A stretch of 64,000 nt of DNA, taken from Thioclava pacifica DSM 10166 (lineage in GTDB: Bacteria; Pseudomonadota; Alphaproteobacteria; Rhodobacterales; Rhodobacteraceae). The DNA is taken from the NCBI RefSeq assembly GCF_000714535.1, contig NZ_AUND01000012.1, positions 496,001 to 560,000 on the forward strand. Direction: 5' to 3'. Both the position numbers and the translations under genes were made by a program. Below, piece after piece: positions 53,989-64,000 of the stretch (positions are counted from its first letter, which is position 1; every line of letters starts with the position of its first letter). The notes beneath the pieces are model-generated. The model did no database searches. It worked only from the letters and a program-made list of their open reading frames with translations, and was not told where the DNA came from.

Positions 53989-56513
53989 GCGATACTGACG
54001 GCAAAAAGACTCTCGGACTGGGCGGCGGGCGCCCCGGGCAGGTGAAGCAGAGCTTCTCGCACGGGCGCACGAAGAACGTCGTGGTCGAGACGAAAGGCAA
54101 GAAGCGGGTGCTGAACAAGCCGGCGGCCGGCGCCGGCAAGGCTGCGGGCGGCAAGCCGGCTGGCGGCGATCCGTCGAAACGTCCCGCCGGGATCTCGGAT
54201 GCCGAGATGGAGCGCCGTCTGAAGGCTCTCCAGGCTGCCAAGGCACGCGAAGTCGAAGAGGCCGCGGCCCGCGCCGCCGAGGAGAAGGCGCGCGAGGAAG
54301 AGCGTGAGCGCCGCCGCGCCGAGGCCGAAGCCAAGGAACGCGAAGAGCGCGAGCGTGAAGCTGCGCTGAAAGCGAAGGAAGAAGAGGACGAGCGCAAGAA
54401 GCGCGAGGCCGAACTTCGCGACAAGAAGAAAGAAGAGATCCGCAAGGCGGGTCCGAAGAAAGACGTGCCGGTCGATCAGGCCGCCGTCGAAGCCGCGGCC
54501 GCGCGCGCCGAGACCAAAGGCGTCTCCGCCTCGGGTCCGCGCAAGACCGACCGCGAGCGCGACACCCGTGCGCCCGAGCGTGATACCCGTGGCGGCAAAG
54601 GCCGTGACGATGGCAACCGTCGCTCCGGCAAGCTCTCGCTGAGCGATGCGCTTTCGGGTGGCGAAGGCCGCCAGCGCTCGCTCGCCGCGATGAAACGCAA
54701 GCAGGAACGCGCCCGCCAGAAGGCGATGGGCGGCTCCAGCCGCGCTGAGAAACAGAGCCGCGAAGTGCAGTTGCCCGAAACCATCATGGTCTCGGAACTG
54801 GCAAACCGCATGGCCGAGCGTGGCGCGGACGTGGTTAAGACGTTGATGAAAATGGGTATGATGGTCACGGCCAACCAGACCATCGACGCCGACACCGCCG
54901 AACTCGTGATCGAGGAATTCGGCCACAAGGCCGTGCGCGTCTCGGATTCGGATGTGGAACAGGTGATCGACACCGTGAAGGACAAGGCTGAAGACCTCCA
55001 GCCGCGCCCGCCGATCGTGACGATCATGGGTCACGTCGACCACGGCAAGACCTCGCTTCTCGACGCGATCCGCAACGCCAACGTCGTCTCGGGCGAAGCT
55101 GGTGGCATCACGCAGCATATCGGGGCCTATCAGGTCACCACCGAGAGCGGCGCCGTGCTGACCTTCCTCGACACGCCCGGCCACGCGGCCTTCACTTCGA
55201 TGCGTGCGCGCGGCGCCAACGTGACGGATATCGTCGTGCTGGTGGTGGCGGCGGACGACTCGGTGATGCCGCAGACGATCGAAGCCATCAACCACGCCAA
55301 AGCGGCGAAGGTGCCGATGATCGTGGCGATCAACAAATGCGACAAGCCCGATGCGAACCCGCAGAAGGTTCGCACCGAGCTGCTCCAGTACGAAGTTGTC
55401 GTCGAAGAGATGTCGGGCGACGTGCAGGACGTGGAAGTATCGGCCAAGACCGGCAAGGGGCTCGATCAACTGCTCGAAGCGATCGCGCTTCAAGCCGAGA
55501 TCCTCGAGCTTCAGGCCAACCCCGATCGCGCCGCGCAAGGCGCTGTGATCGAGGCCAAGCTCGATGTGGGCCGTGGTCCGGTCGCGACGGTTCTCGTGCA
55601 GCACGGCACGCTCAAGCGCGGCGATATCTTCGTCGTGGGCGAGCAGTGGGGTAAGGTCCGCGCACTGATCAACGACAAGGGTGACCGCGTCGAAGAGGCG
55701 GGGCCGTCGGTTCCGGTCGAGGTGCTTGGTCTGAACGGCACGCCCGAAGCGGGTGACGTGCTCAACGTGGTTGAGACCGAGGCTCAGGCCCGCGAGATCG
55801 CCGATTACCGTGAGCAGGCCGCCAAGGACAAACGTGCTGCCGCTGGTGCCGCGACGACGCTCGAACAGCTGATGGCGAAGGCCAAGGCAGACGAGAGCGT
55901 GTCCGAGCTTCAGGTCATTGTGAAGGCCGATGTGCAGGGCTCGACCGAGGCGATCGTTCAGGCGCTCGAGAAGGTCGGCAACGACGAGGTCCGCGTGCGC
56001 GTGATCCATTCGGGCGTCGGTGCTATCACCGAATCCGATATCACGCTGGCCGAGGCCTCTAACGCTCCGGTTATCGGCTTCAACGTGCGTGCCAATGCGC
56101 CCGCCCGTAACGCCGCGAACCAGAAGGGCGTCGAGATCCGTTACTACTCGATCATCTACGATCTGGTGGACGACATCAAAGCCGCCGCTTCGGGCCTTCT
56201 GTCGGCCGAGATCCGCGAGAACTTCATCGGCTATGCCGAGATCAAGGAAGTCTTCAAGGTCACCGGCGTCGGCAAGGTCGCGGGCTGTCTCGTCACCGAG
56301 GGTGTTGCCCGCCGTTCGGCTGGTGTGCGCCTGCTGCGCGACAACGTGGTCATCCACGAAGGCACGCTCAAGACGCTCAAGCGCTTCAAGGACGAGGTCA
56401 AGGAAGTGCAGTCGGGCCAGGAATGTGGCATGGCCTTCGAGAATTACGACGATATCCGTCCGGCGGATGTCATCGAAATCTTCGAACGCGAAGAGATCGA
56501 GCGCTCGCTCTGA
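53985..56513 (+). CDS. infB: Translation initiation factor IF-2
   Basis: 842 residues. The first 260 are a low-complexity basic and acidic region ([21 protein letters not shown] type), the alphaproteobacterial IF-2 N-terminus. A long charged linker precedes the conserved part: [31 protein letters not shown], the G-domain P-loop [12 protein letters not shown] at 348-359, [14 protein letters not shown] and the C-terminal fMet-tRNA-binding domains ([23 protein letters not shown]...[17 protein letters not shown]). It places initiator tRNA on the 30S subunit. A UUCG-loop terminator follows 22 bp after the stop. Confidence 0.97.
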   Translation: MSDTDGKKTLGLGGGRPGQVKQSFSHGRTKNVVVETKGKKRVLNKPAAGAGKAAGGKPAGGDPSKRPAGISDAEMERRLKALQAAKAREVEEAAARAAEEKAREEERERRRAEAEAKEREEREREAALKAKEEEDERKKREAELRDKKKEEIRKAGPKKDVPVDQAAVEAAAARAETKGVSASGPRKTDRERDTRAPERDTRGGKGRDDGNRRSGKLSLSDALSGGEGRQRSLAAMKRKQERARQKAMGGSSRAEKQSREVQLPETIMVSELANRMAERGADVVKTLMKMGMMVTANQTIDADTAELVIEEFGHKAVRVSDSDVEQVIDTVKDKAEDLQPRPPIVTIMGHVDHGKTSLLDAIRNANVVSGEAGGITQHIGAYQVTTESGAVLTFLDTPGHAAFTSMRARGANVTDIVVLVVAADDSVMPQTIEAINHAKAAKVPMIVAINKCDKPDANPQKVRTELLQYEVVVEEMSGDVQDVEVSAKTGKGLDQLLEAIALQAEILELQANPDRAAQGAVIEAKLDVGRGPVATVLVQHGTLKRGDIFVVGEQWGKVRALINDKGDRVEEAGPSVPVEVLGLNGTPEAGDVLNVVETEAQAREIADYREQAAKDKRAAAGAATTLEQLMAKAKADESVSELQVIVKADVQGSTEAIVQALEKVGNDEVRVRVIHSGVGAITESDITLAEASNAPVIGFNVRANAPARNAANQKGVEIRYYSIIYDLVDDIKAAASGLLSAEIRENFIGYAEIKEVFKVTGVGKVAGCLVTEGVARRSAGVRLLRDNVVIHEGTLKTLKRFKDEVKEVQSGQECGMAFENYDDIRPADVIEIFEREEIERSL

Positions 56514-56535
56514 TCCGATGCACGAGAGAAATGGA

Positions 56536-56562
56536 AACGGGGGCCTTCGGGCCCCCGTTTTG
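56536..56562 (+). terminator. Rho-independent terminator after infB
   Basis: AACGGGGGCC (56536-56545) and GGCCCCCGTT (56550-56559) form a 10-bp stem with the extra-stable loop TTCG, then TTTTGCG. It ends the rimP-nusA-rnpM-infB operon. Confidence 0.93.
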
Positions 56563-56608
56563 CGTTTGGCAGCAGAATTCGGTTCGGTCGCAAGACGCCT
56601 TGTGCAGA

Positions 56609-56737
56609 TCAGGCGCTGACGGGACGACCCGCGAAGAGCGTATCGCCCACGCGTACGAGGATACGCCCACATTCCAGCTGGCGTTCGAAAACACCCTGGA
56701 TAGAGACGCTGCTGCCGATGAGAATGGTTCTGAGCAT
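56609..56737 (-). CDS. 42-residue protein of unknown function
   Basis: This small frame encodes 42 residues beginning MLRTILIGSSVSIQGVFERQ and ending LFAGRPVSA. A strong GGGAGGAG ribosome binding site lies 7 bases upstream of the ATG. The site is partly covered by the hairpin CTCCCT-TCAT-AGGGAG (minus strand), which could limit translation. There is no signal peptide; the protein has a beta-strand-like pattern of Val, Ile and Leu with Gly and Arg. I do not recognise the family. It lies alone between infB and mutT. Confidence 0.65.
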   Translation of the reverse strand: MLRTILIGSSVSIQGVFERQLECGRILVRVGDTLFAGRPVSA

Positions 56738-56745
56738 CGGTTCTC

Positions 56746-56761
56746 CTCCCTATGAAGGGAG
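56746..56761 (-). promoter_or_regulatory. Hairpin covering the ribosome binding site of the small gene
   Basis: On the minus strand CTCCCT and AGGGAG pair around a TCAT loop. The second arm is the 5' part of the GGGAGGAG site of the 42-residue gene, so pairing would partly hide it. Confidence 0.5.
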
Positions 56762-56865
56762 ATTAAACGCGAAACTCTTTACGGAACGCAAACAAAATAA
56801 CCCTATTTGTTTCGATTTTGCGAACATTTCGAGCGGATTTTAAACTGAATCGGGGCCTGGAGCGA

Positions 56866-57264
56866 TCAGAGCCAGTCGCGCAGGATCGGAATCAGCGGGA
56901 TATCGGCAGGCGGCATCGGGTAATCACGCAGCTCGTGCGCCCGCGCCCAGGCCAGCGTCTGACCCTCGCGCGGGACCAGCGTGCCCTCCCATTTGCGACA
57001 GGCAAAGAGCGGCATCAGCAGGTGAAAATCGTCATAGGCATGGCTCGCGAAGGTCAGCGGCGCAAGGCAGCTTTCATGGGTGCGGATGCCCAGCTCTTCT
57101 TCCAGTTCGCGGATCAGCGCGGCCTCGGGGGTCTCCCCGGGTTCAACCTTGCCTCCAGGAAACTCCCAGAGCCCCGCCATCGACTTGCCTTCCGGACGCT
57201 GTGCGAGAAGCACGCGCCCGTCCACGTCGATCAGCGCGACCGCCGAGACCAGAACCATCTTCAC
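56866..57264 (-). CDS. mutT: 8-oxo-dGTP diphosphatase
   Basis: 132 residues, full MutT length. The Nudix box GGKVEPGETPEAALIRELEEELGI (about 37-60) is complete. VSAVALIDVDGRVLLAQRPEGKSMAGLWEFPGGK is the typical MutT start. It hydrolyses 8-oxo-dGTP and so lowers A:T to C:G mutation. The GTG start overlaps the argJ stop as GTGA; an ATG at 57258 is the alternative. Confidence 0.92.
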   Translation of the reverse strand: MKMVLVSAVALIDVDGRVLLAQRPEGKSMAGLWEFPGGKVEPGETPEAALIRELEEELGIRTHESCLAPLTFASHAYDDFHLLMPLFACRKWEGTLVPREGQTLAWARAHELRDYPMPPADIPLIPILRDWL

Positions 57265-58625
57265 GAACGGTAATCCGCGTTGATGTCGATGTAGCGATGG
57301 GTGAGATCGCAGGTCCAGACCGATTTCGACGCACGCCCCAGCCCGAGATCGACGCCGATCACCAACTCCGGATTCTTCATGTAGGCGCTCGCCTTTTCTT
57401 CGGAATAATCCGGCACGCGCCAGCCCTTTTCGGCGAGCACCATGTCACCGAAGGAGATCGTCAGCTTGTCGCGATCAGCCTTGGCTCCGGATTTGCCGAC
57501 AGCGGCCACGACGCGACCCCAGTTGGCGTCCTCGCCGGCGATCGCGGTCTTCACCAGCGGCGAGTTCGCCACCGCCATCGCGACCTTGTGAGCATCCTCG
57601 GCCGAGGCGGCGCGGGTCACGCGGATCTCGACGAATTTGGTGGCGCCTTCGCCATCCTTCACGACCTGATGGGCGAGATCCATCATTACTGCCCGCAGGC
57701 CGGCCTCGAAATCCTTCGCGACCTGGCTGCGCAAATCGGAAATCTCGGAAGCGTCCGACTGGCCGGTGGCGGCCACGATCAGCGCATCCGAAGTCGAGGT
57801 GTCGCTATCGACCGTGATCGCGTTGAACGTGTCCTCTACCTGCCGGGAGAGCATCTTTTGTAGGCGTGCAGGCGTGATCTTCGCATCGGTGAAGATATAG
57901 ACGAGCATGGTCGCCATGTTCGGCGCGATCATTCCCGAGCCTTTGGCGATCCCGGCAATCTTGATCTCGCCGCCCTCGCCCTGAACCGTCGCGCAGGCGC
58001 CCTTGGGATAGGTGTCGGTGGTCATGATCGCGCGGGCGGCGTCTTCGATCCCCGCCGGCGACAGGCGCTCGGCCAGCGTGTCGATCGCGAGGATGATCTT
58101 CTCGTAGGGCAGGGGTTCACCGATCACCCCGGTCGAGGAAGAGAACACGCGGCTCGGGGGAAGATCGAGCGCCTTGGCGACGCCTTGCGTCACCAGATCC
58201 ACGGCCTTCTGGCCAAGCTTGCCGGTGAAGGCATTCGCATTGCCCGAGTTGACGATGATCGCGGCCCCTGAATCCTTCGGCACGCGCATTTTCAGCTTTT
58301 CCTGACAATCGAGAACGCAAGCCGCCCGGGTCGAGGAGGTAGTGAACACGCCCGCGACTGAAGATCCCGGCGCGACCTTGGCCAGCATCACATCGGTGCG
58401 GCCTGCATATTTCACCCCCGCCGCGGCGGAGGCAAACTCGACACCGGCGATCTGCGGCAGATCGGGGAAGGCCTCAGGTGCGAGCGGCGAGACCATCACC
58501 GTCTTTGTCTTGATCGGGGCGGGCGCAGCGGCGGTGAGATCGGACTTCAGCGCCTTGATCTTGGCGCGCAGCTTCTTGACCTTGGTCTTCAGCTCTTTGT
58601 CGTCCTTCGATTTCTTCTTCGCCAT
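57261..58625 (-). CDS. argJ: Bifunctional glutamate N-acetyltransferase/amino-acid acetyltransferase
   Basis: 454 residues. It moves acetyl from N-acetylornithine to glutamate and also acetylates glutamate from acetyl-CoA, for arginine synthesis. The self-cleavage site is in GSGMIAPNMATMLVYI, between Ala and Thr; SSSTGVIGEPLP and TTDTYPKGA belong to the substrate pocket. An extra Lys-rich N-terminal segment of about 42 residues (MAKKKSKDDKELKTKVKKL...) precedes the usual SPLAP start. An internal Met at 58496 would remove it. The mutT gene overlaps the stop. Confidence 0.95.
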   Translation of the reverse strand: MAKKKSKDDKELKTKVKKLRAKIKALKSDLTAAAPAPIKTKTVMVSPLAPEAFPDLPQIAGVEFASAAAGVKYAGRTDVMLAKVAPGSSVAGVFTTSSTRAACVLDCQEKLKMRVPKDSGAAIIVNSGNANAFTGKLGQKAVDLVTQGVAKALDLPPSRVFSSSTGVIGEPLPYEKIILAIDTLAERLSPAGIEDAARAIMTTDTYPKGACATVQGEGGEIKIAGIAKGSGMIAPNMATMLVYIFTDAKITPARLQKMLSRQVEDTFNAITVDSDTSTSDALIVAATGQSDASEISDLRSQVAKDFEAGLRAVMMDLAHQVVKDGEGATKFVEIRVTRAASAEDAHKVAMAVANSPLVKTAIAGEDANWGRVVAAVGKSGAKADRDKLTISFGDMVLAEKGWRVPDYSEEKASAYMKNPELVIGVDLGLGRASKSVWTCDLTHRYIDINADYRS

Positions 58626-58644
58626 CGCGCCCGCCTCTCGTCGA

Positions 58645-59556
58645 TCAGTTGCTCCCGAGGATGGACTGATCCTTGAGTACCGCCGGATCAATCCCGTCGG
58701 TCATCTTCTCGATTTTCGCGCCGTCCACAACATCCTTCACGCGCTTTTCCACGGCAGCCTGACGGATATCGCCCTCGAGCTCGTCCCGAACATCGGCGAG
58801 CTTGGGCGCATCGACCATCTTCGTGCCGATCAGCTTGATCACGTGCCAGCCATATTGGGTCTGGATCGGGCCGACGATCTCGCCGTCCTTCATGCCCGCC
58901 ACCGCATCCGCGAAGGGCTTCACCATCGCGTCGAGCTTGAACCAGCCCAGATCACCGCCATTGGCCGCCGTGCCGTCGAAGGAATTCTTCTTGGCTTCTT
59001 CCGCGAAATCGGCGCCGTTATCGATCTCGGTCTTGATCTTCTCGGCCTCTTCCTTGGTTTTCACGATGATATGGGCGGCGTGATATTCCTTGGTCGGTGC
59101 GGCCTTCGCGTATTTCGCGTCATATTCCTTCTGAACGGCCTCATCGGTCACCGCCTTGTCCGCGGTGTAGTTGAGCATCGCACCCGACAGATAGGCGCGT
59201 TTCTGTACTTCGAGCGCGATCTTGTCGCGTTGGGTGATGCGCTTTTCCTCGAGCTGGGCCAGCGCGGTCTGCTGGATCAGCTGCTCCAGAATGCCGTTGA
59301 ACAGCTTTTCGTCACCGAGCGATTTGTATTGCGCGGGCAGGCCGTCGCGCACCGTCTGCATCATCCCGAGCGTGATATCCTGGCCGTTTACGGTGGCTAC
59401 AACGGTATCGGCGGTCAGGTCCGTGCGCGGCTTGGCAGTGGTCTCGGCCTTGGCCGCATCGGCCGGTGCAGGCGTCTTCGCCTCTTCGGCCATTGCGGTC
59501 CCCGAGACCATCGCGAGAACCGCAACACTTGCGAGAAGTTGGGTCAGTTTCGGCAT
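58645..59556 (-). CDS. PpiC-type periplasmic peptidylprolyl isomerase
   Basis: 303 residues from the ATG at 59556. A signal peptide (1-22, ending GTAMA) is followed by a charged linker and a SurA-like N-terminal chaperone helix bundle ([20 protein letters not shown]). The parvulin domain (about 155-250) holds [33 protein letters not shown] and YGWHVIKL. It helps fold outer-membrane and periplasmic proteins. It is followed by argJ and is divergent from secA (181 bp between starts), an arrangement typical of Rhodobacteraceae. Confidence 0.93.
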   Translation of the reverse strand: MPKLTQLLASVAVLAMVSGTAMAEEAKTPAPADAAKAETTAKPRTDLTADTVVATVNGQDITLGMMQTVRDGLPAQYKSLGDEKLFNGILEQLIQQTALAQLEEKRITQRDKIALEVQKRAYLSGAMLNYTADKAVTDEAVQKEYDAKYAKAAPTKEYHAAHIIVKTKEEAEKIKTEIDNGADFAEEAKKNSFDGTAANGGDLGWFKLDAMVKPFADAVAGMKDGEIVGPIQTQYGWHVIKLIGTKMVDAPKLADVRDELEGDIRQAAVEKRVKDVVDGAKIEKMTDGIDPAVLKDQSILGSN

Positions 59557-59737
59557 CCTTGCCACTCCCTTTTGGCCGCGTCTTCCGGCGGCGTTGACAC
59601 TCTGGCAGTCGCCCCTTACATCGCCAAGGGTCTGTAAGAGCCGTTTCGGCCTTGTTTCGCTCGCTCTTCTAGGCAGCCAAACCCTTCGCAGCAAGGCGTC
59701 GGGAATAACGATCTGGTCAGCTACCCTCGGAGATTAC

Positions 59738-62449
59738 ATGCTCGGCATCGGAACACTCGCGAAGAAGGTCTTCGGTTCATCGAACGACCGCAAGGTGAAA
59801 TCGGTGCGCCCGCTGGTGGCGAAGATCAACGCACTGGAAGAAGAGTTTGCGCCGCTCACAGATGAGCAGCTGATTGAAAAGACGCGCGAGTTTCAGCGTC
59901 GCGTGCAGGAAGAGGGCGAGAGCCTCGACAAGATCCTGCCCGAAGCTTTCGCCAACTGCCGCGAAGCCGCGAAACGCGCGCTTGGCCTGCGCGCCTTCGA
60001 TGTGCAGCTCATCGGCGGCATCTTCCTTCATCAGGGCAATATCGCCGAGATGAAGACGGGCGAAGGGAAAACCCTCGTCGCGACTTTCCCGGCCTATCTG
60101 AACGCGCTTGCGGGTAAGGGCGTGCATGTCGTCACGGTGAACGACTATCTGGCCCGTCGCGACTCGGAATGGATGGGCAAGGTTTACAATGCGCTCGGCA
60201 TGAGCTGTGGCGTGGTCGTGCCGTACCAGCCGGAGCCCGACAAGAAACTCGCCTATGCGGCCGACGTGACCTACGCGACCAATAACGAGCTGGGCTTCGA
60301 TTATCTGCGCGACAACATGAAGACTTCGGTCGATCAGATGATGCAGCGCGGCCATTTCTTCGCGATCATCGACGAGGTGGACTCGATCCTGATCGATGAA
60401 GCCCGGACGCCGCTGATCATCTCGGGTCCGTCGGATGACCGTTCGGAGCTTTATGTCACGCTCGACAAGTTCATCCCTCAGCTGAGCGAAGAGCATTACA
60501 CCGTCGACGAAAAGCAGCGCACCGCGACCTTTACCGAAGAGGGCAACGAATTCCTCGAGCAAATCCTGCACGAGGCGGGCGTTCTGCCCGAAGGTCAGTC
60601 GCTCTACGATCCCGAGAGCACCACGATCGTTCACCACGTGAACCAGGCGCTTCGGGCTCACAAGCTGTTCTTCAAGGATCAGAACTACGTCGTCATGGGC
60701 GGTGATGTCGTGCTGATCGACGAATTCACCGGCCGCATGATGAAGGGCCGCCGCCTGTCGGAAGGCCTGCATCAGGCGATCGAGGCGAAAGAGGGCGTCG
60801 AGATCCAGCCCGAGAACGTCACGCTGGCCTCGGTCACCTTCCAGAACTACTTCCGCCTCTACAACAAGCTTGGCGGGATGACCGGCACCGCGGCCACGGA
60901 GGCCGAGGAATTCGCCGAGATCTATTCGCTCGGTGTCGTCGAGATCCCGACGAACCGTCCGATCGCCCGTAAGGATGATCACGACCGCGTCTATCGCACC
61001 GCGAAGGAGAAATACGACGCGGTGGTGAAGGCGATCCTCAAGGCGCATGAGAAGGGTCAGCCGATCCTCGTGGGTACGACCTCGATCGAGAAATCCGAGA
61101 TGCTGTCGGACCTGCTGACCCAGGCAGGCATCAAGCACAACGTTCTGAACGCACGCCAGCACGAGCAGGAAGCGCAGATCGTGGCTGAGGCGGGTCGTCT
61201 GGGCGCCGTTACGATCGCGACGAACATGGCTGGCCGCGGCACCGATATTCAGCTTGGTGGCAATGTCGAGATGCGCGTGCAGGACGAGCTTGCGGCGAAC
61301 CCCGAGGCTGATCCCGAAGAAGTTCGCAAGCGGATCGAAGCCGAGACCGCCGAGGAGAAGGCGAAGGTTCTGGAGGCGGGCGGTCTGTTCGTGCTCGCGA
61401 CTGAGCGCCACGAGAGCCGTCGCATCGACAACCAGCTGCGCGGCCGCTCGGGCCGCCAGGGCGACCCGGGCCGCTCGCTGTTCTTCCTTTCGCTCGAAGA
61501 CGACCTGATGCGCATCTTCGGATCGGACAAGCTCGACGCGGTTCTGTCGAAGCTCGGGATGAAAGAGGGCGAGGCGATTATCCACCCCTGGGTGAACAAA
61601 TCGCTCGAGCGCGCGCAGGCGAAGGTCGAGGGTCGCAACTTCGACATCCGCAAGCAGCTCCTGAAGTTCGACGACGTGATGAACGACCAGCGGAAGGCGG
61701 TCTTCTCGCAGCGTCGCGAGATCATGGAAAGCGAAGAGGTTGGCGAGATCACCCGCGACATGCGCGTGCAGGTCATCGAAGATCTCGTGGACCGCTACAT
61801 GCCGCCGAAGAGCTATGCCGATCAGTGGGATGTCGAGGGCATGCACCAAGCGGTGATGGACCAGCTCAGCCTTGACGCGCCGATCGCGCAATGGGCCGAG
61901 GAAGAGGGCGTCGATCAGGACGTAGTGATCGAGCGTCTCGAAGAGGCGACCGATACGATGATCGCTGAGAAGACCGAGGCCTTTGGTCCCGAGACGATGC
62001 AGCTCATCGAAAAGCAGGTTCTCCTGCAGATCATCGACGCGAAATGGCGCGAGCACCTCGTCACGCTCGACCAGTTGCGCCAGACCATCGGTTTCCGGGG
62101 CTATGCGCAGCGCGATCCGCTGTCGGAATTCAAGACCGAGAGCTTCCAGCTCTTCGAGATCATGCTCGACAGCCTGCGTGCCGATGTGACCCAACAGCTT
62201 GCGCGCATCCGTCCGCTGACCACCGAGGAACAGGAACAGATGCAGGCGCAGATGCAGCCTCAAGCTGCACCGCAAGCCGATACAGGTGATGCGGCGACGG
62301 CCCCGCAAGCTGAGGCCGAAGTGGTGGCGGAGGCTCTGCCCGGTTTCGACGAATCCGATCCCTCGACCTGGGGCGATCCGGCACGCAATGATCCCTGCCC
62401 TTGCGGGTCTGGGAAGAAATTCAAGCACTGCCACGGGCAGCTTGTCTGA
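59738..62449 (+). CDS. secA: Preprotein translocase ATPase SecA
   Basis: 903 residues. The Walker A MKTGEGKT is at 104-111, with [19 protein letters not shown] (Walker B and preprotein crosslinking region) near 205-225. [15 protein letters not shown] near 495-509 and [10 protein letters not shown] near 568 belong to the second ATPase half. The C-terminal zinc motif [14 protein letters not shown] (about 886-899) is complete. The start ATG at 59738 has a GGAG site; the much longer upstream frame is not coding. A terminator follows 15 bp after the stop. Confidence 0.98.
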   Translation: MLGIGTLAKKVFGSSNDRKVKSVRPLVAKINALEEEFAPLTDEQLIEKTREFQRRVQEEGESLDKILPEAFANCREAAKRALGLRAFDVQLIGGIFLHQGNIAEMKTGEGKTLVATFPAYLNALAGKGVHVVTVNDYLARRDSEWMGKVYNALGMSCGVVVPYQPEPDKKLAYAADVTYATNNELGFDYLRDNMKTSVDQMMQRGHFFAIIDEVDSILIDEARTPLIISGPSDDRSELYVTLDKFIPQLSEEHYTVDEKQRTATFTEEGNEFLEQILHEAGVLPEGQSLYDPESTTIVHHVNQALRAHKLFFKDQNYVVMGGDVVLIDEFTGRMMKGRRLSEGLHQAIEAKEGVEIQPENVTLASVTFQNYFRLYNKLGGMTGTAATEAEEFAEIYSLGVVEIPTNRPIARKDDHDRVYRTAKEKYDAVVKAILKAHEKGQPILVGTTSIEKSEMLSDLLTQAGIKHNVLNARQHEQEAQIVAEAGRLGAVTIATNMAGRGTDIQLGGNVEMRVQDELAANPEADPEEVRKRIEAETAEEKAKVLEAGGLFVLATERHESRRIDNQLRGRSGRQGDPGRSLFFLSLEDDLMRIFGSDKLDAVLSKLGMKEGEAIIHPWVNKSLERAQAKVEGRNFDIRKQLLKFDDVMNDQRKAVFSQRREIMESEEVGEITRDMRVQVIEDLVDRYMPPKSYADQWDVEGMHQAVMDQLSLDAPIAQWAEEEGVDQDVVIERLEEATDTMIAEKTEAFGPETMQLIEKQVLLQIIDAKWREHLVTLDQLRQTIGFRGYAQRDPLSEFKTESFQLFEIMLDSLRADVTQQLARIRPLTTEEQEQMQAQMQPQAAPQADTGDAATAPQAEAEVVAEALPGFDESDPSTWGDPARNDPCPCGSGKKFKHCHGQLV

Positions 62450-62464
62450 CGAAATACGGCAAAG

Positions 62465-62488
62465 AAAAGGCGGCCCCGGCCGCCTTTT
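62465..62488 (+). terminator. Rho-independent terminator after secA
   Basis: AAAAGGCGG (62465-62473) and CCGCCTTTT (62480-62488) pair across a short CC-rich loop, with a TTTT tail within the stem end. Confidence 0.88.
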
Positions 62489-62633
62489 CCATATCTAGTC
62501 GGAATCCTTAGAGAACTCCCCAATATTTGCGAATTGCACAACCTTAGCGTGCCGCAAAGTTTTCTTAATTCGCGCCCAGCTTCGCCGCTTTCCGCCTTTA
62601 ACAATCCGGTAAGTAAGTTTGCCGGAGGCTGCG

Positions 62634-63695
62634 ATGCGCAATATCCGCAAGATATCCATGATCGGCGCGACCTTCCTCCTCGCAGCCGCGACCGGGCACG
62701 TCATGCAGACGGTCGGGCCTTCGCCTGCGCTCGATACGGAATATATCTCGCCGATGATGCCGATCGCTGATTGGCAGGAGCGGATCGCCCCTCGTCTGCC
62801 CAAGCCGATGCTCAAGCCGCCGATCGCGCGTGTGCAGCTCATCAGCCAGACCGTCCTGCGCAACCCACCGAGCCGCGATATCGCGCGCGACACGGGCGTG
62901 GGCGCGATCCCGGCGATGGCGAGTGCAGCAGGTGACGGTTTTGCCTCGACACGCATGTCTACACAGATCGACCGATCGGAGGGGTCTTCCACGGCGAGCC
63001 CCAAGTCTGATGACACCGCGGCGTTGCCCGATTGCGCGCCTGCGCAGCTGAGCGCGGATGCAAGCGGCGCCGGATTGCTGCACGTGTCCCTTGCGGCCCC
63101 CTGTTTGCGCAATGCGGAGATTGTCTTTCATGACGGCCAGCTGATGCTCGACGGGCAGACCGATGGGCGCGGAAACTGGTCTGAATTGCTGCCTGCACTC
63201 GAAGCGCAGGCGAAACTGACGGTATTCGCTCATGGCGAACGAATCGCGCAGAAAAGCCTGGCTGTTTCCGGGCTCGAGCGAATCAACCGGGTGATCCTGA
63301 TCAGCGCACAGGGCGACGGGATGCATCTCAACGCCTATGAGAACGGCGCCGGATTTGATGATGCCGGTCATGTCAGCATCGCCACCCCGCGTACCTATGA
63401 CACGCCGAAAGGCGGGTACATGACGCAGTTCGAGACTGAGGATGGCAAGCGCGTCGAAATCTACACAGCGCCGTCCAATCTGACGGATGTTGAGCTCGAG
63501 CTCGAAATTGCGCTCAATGAAGAAAGCTGTGGCAAGACTGTCAGCGGATCGGTCTGGAACGTGGTTGGCGGCAAAGCGCAGCCCACGATGCCGCTTGAGA
63601 TCGCACTGCCGAACTGCCCGGCGAATGGCGGGGCGATTGTGCTGTCGTTGCCCGGTTTCACCAATCAGATCGCGGCGAACACTGCTGCTCAGTAA
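62634..63695 (+). CDS. Secreted protein of unknown function next to secA
   Basis: 353 residues from the ATG at 62634 (GGAGG site). A signal sequence (about 1-27) is followed by a Pro- and Ser-rich linker (35-125), then a folded part (about 130-345) with four cysteines (CAPAQL, CLRN, CGKT, CPAN) likely in two disulfides. It includes [24 protein letters not shown], as in fibronectin-like or carboxypeptidase-regulatory folds. Rhodobacteraceae carry relatives next to secA, at times called translocase without evidence. Its end overlaps radC by 7 bp on the other strand. Confidence 0.7.
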   Translation: MRNIRKISMIGATFLLAAATGHVMQTVGPSPALDTEYISPMMPIADWQERIAPRLPKPMLKPPIARVQLISQTVLRNPPSRDIARDTGVGAIPAMASAAGDGFASTRMSTQIDRSEGSSTASPKSDDTAALPDCAPAQLSADASGAGLLHVSLAAPCLRNAEIVFHDGQLMLDGQTDGRGNWSELLPALEAQAKLTVFAHGERIAQKSLAVSGLERINRVILISAQGDGMHLNAYENGAGFDDAGHVSIATPRTYDTPKGGYMTQFETEDGKRVEIYTAPSNLTDVELELEIALNEESCGKTVSGSVWNVVGGKAQPTMPLEIALPNCPANGGAIVLSLPGFTNQIAANTAAQ

Positions 63696-64000
63696 TAGCC
63701 CTCTGCACGCAGGCTGACCTCATGATCCTTGCCGAGGATCAGGTGGTCATGCAGTTCGATCCCGAACAAATTCGCCGCTTGCGCGATCTGGCGGGTGATC
63801 AGGATATCGGCCTCTGAAGGGGTTGGATCGCCCGAGGGATGATTATGAACGAGGATCAGCGCCGAGGCATTGGCCTCCAGCGCGCGCTTGATCACCTCGC
63901 GCGGGTAGACCGGGACGTGATCGACCGTGCCGCGCCCTTGTTCCTCATCCGCAATCAGCCGGTTCTTGCGATCGAGCAGCAGCAGGCGAAACTGCTCTGT
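63689..64000 (-). CDS. radC: RadC family protein (JAMM domain), C-terminal part
   Basis: About 103 residues are visible; the gene continues past the right edge. The metalloprotease-like motif is [14 protein letters not shown], with [36 protein letters not shown] before it and [21 protein letters not shown] at the end, all typical of RadC. Despite the name, no repair role is firmly shown for the family. The stop overlaps the convergent secreted-protein gene by 7 bp. Confidence 0.93.
   Translation of the reverse strand, partial: TEQFRLLLLDRKNRLIADEEQGRGTVDHVPVYPREVIKRALEANASALILVHNHPSGDPTPSEADILITRQIAQAANLFGIELHDHLILGKDHEVSLRAEGYY

Noticed and set aside
53829-56672. A 947-codon open frame on the minus strand across infB
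   Set aside because: It mirrors the coding strand of infB, a clearly real gene, and codes for low-complexity His/Leu/Asp-rich text typical of antisense frames in GC-rich DNA. No start signal is seen.
59222-59737. N-terminal extension of SecA upstream of 59738
   Set aside because: The extended frame runs antisense through the ppiC gene. The ATG at 59738 has a ribosome binding site and gives the normal SecA start.
59777-62434. An 885-codon minus-strand frame across secA
   Set aside because: Antisense shadow of secA, with no family resemblance and no ribosome binding site.

Overview
This window is a stretch of high-GC chromosome from an alphaproteobacterium, most likely a member of the Rhodobacteraceae (Rhodobacterales). 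The case rests on a CcrM-type GANTC methyltransferase with GANTC sites in its own upstream region, the argJ-ppiC/secA neighbourhood, a rimP-nusA-rnpM(ylxR)-infB operon, a TspO gene, carboxynorspermidine-type polyamine genes, and a family of CCCCGGGATATTT-containing intergenic palindromes that I associate with this family. The genus cannot be fixed from the sequence; a Thioclava- or Rhodobacter-like organism fits. Almost all of the window is coding. I see no prophage, insertion sequence, CRISPR array or rRNA, and one tRNA.

Layout. (1) 1-9380: surface-polysaccharide region. Read on the minus strand it holds cysQ, a KdsB-like cytidylyltransferase, galU, galE, two paralogous family 2 glycosyltransferases, a GT14-like glycosyltransferase and the start of a sulfotransferase. 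An ABC-2 capsule-type permease and an SH3 protein lie on the plus strand. A PAPS-type sulfotransferase together with the PAP-removing enzyme CysQ suggests a sulfated, Kdo-linked or similar export polysaccharide. (2) 9381-19644: a LacI-type regulator with palindromic operators, tRNA-Arg(CCT), carboxynorspermidine synthase and decarboxylase, a membrane-anchored winged-helix protein, RNase HII, CcrM, a 47-bp tandem repeat, then a MarR regulator, a nitrilase-family amidase, glutaredoxin and ComF. (3) 19643-34397: housekeeping and envelope genes: a BioC-like methyltransferase, otsA-otsB (trehalose), hemH, PlsC-CdsA (phospholipid), two L,D-transpeptidases flanking a CAP lipoprotein, an RNA uridine methyltransferase, an ABC exporter, CCA-adding enzyme, Nudix enzymes and Hsp33.

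(4) 34593-44255: a compact type I secretion locus. A 1050-residue Ig-repeat adhesin of BapA type is followed by its TolC-like outer membrane protein, ABC transporter and HlyD adaptor. A convergent response-regulator/PP2C phosphatase and a free Hpt protein come next. This is the most distinctive functional unit of the window and reads as a secreted biofilm adhesin with an adjacent phosphorelay. (5) 44262-51000: ilvA, a secreted GNGGG-repeat coiled-coil protein, argG-moaB, ubiG, proline iminopeptidase and TspO. (6) 51000-64000: the rimP-nusA-rnpM-infB operon with a terminator hairpin in its leader, a 42-residue small gene, mutT, argJ, a PpiC-type foldase, secA, a secreted protein of unknown function and the end of radC.

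The strongest items for a second look are the adhesin/type I secretion/phosphorelay locus, the sulfation signature of the polysaccharide genes, the GANTC cluster at ccrM, the leader hairpin before rimP-nusA-infB, the membrane-bound winged-helix protein, the uncatalogued 42-residue gene and the intergenic palindrome family. I did not find a clearly unprecedented multi-gene system.
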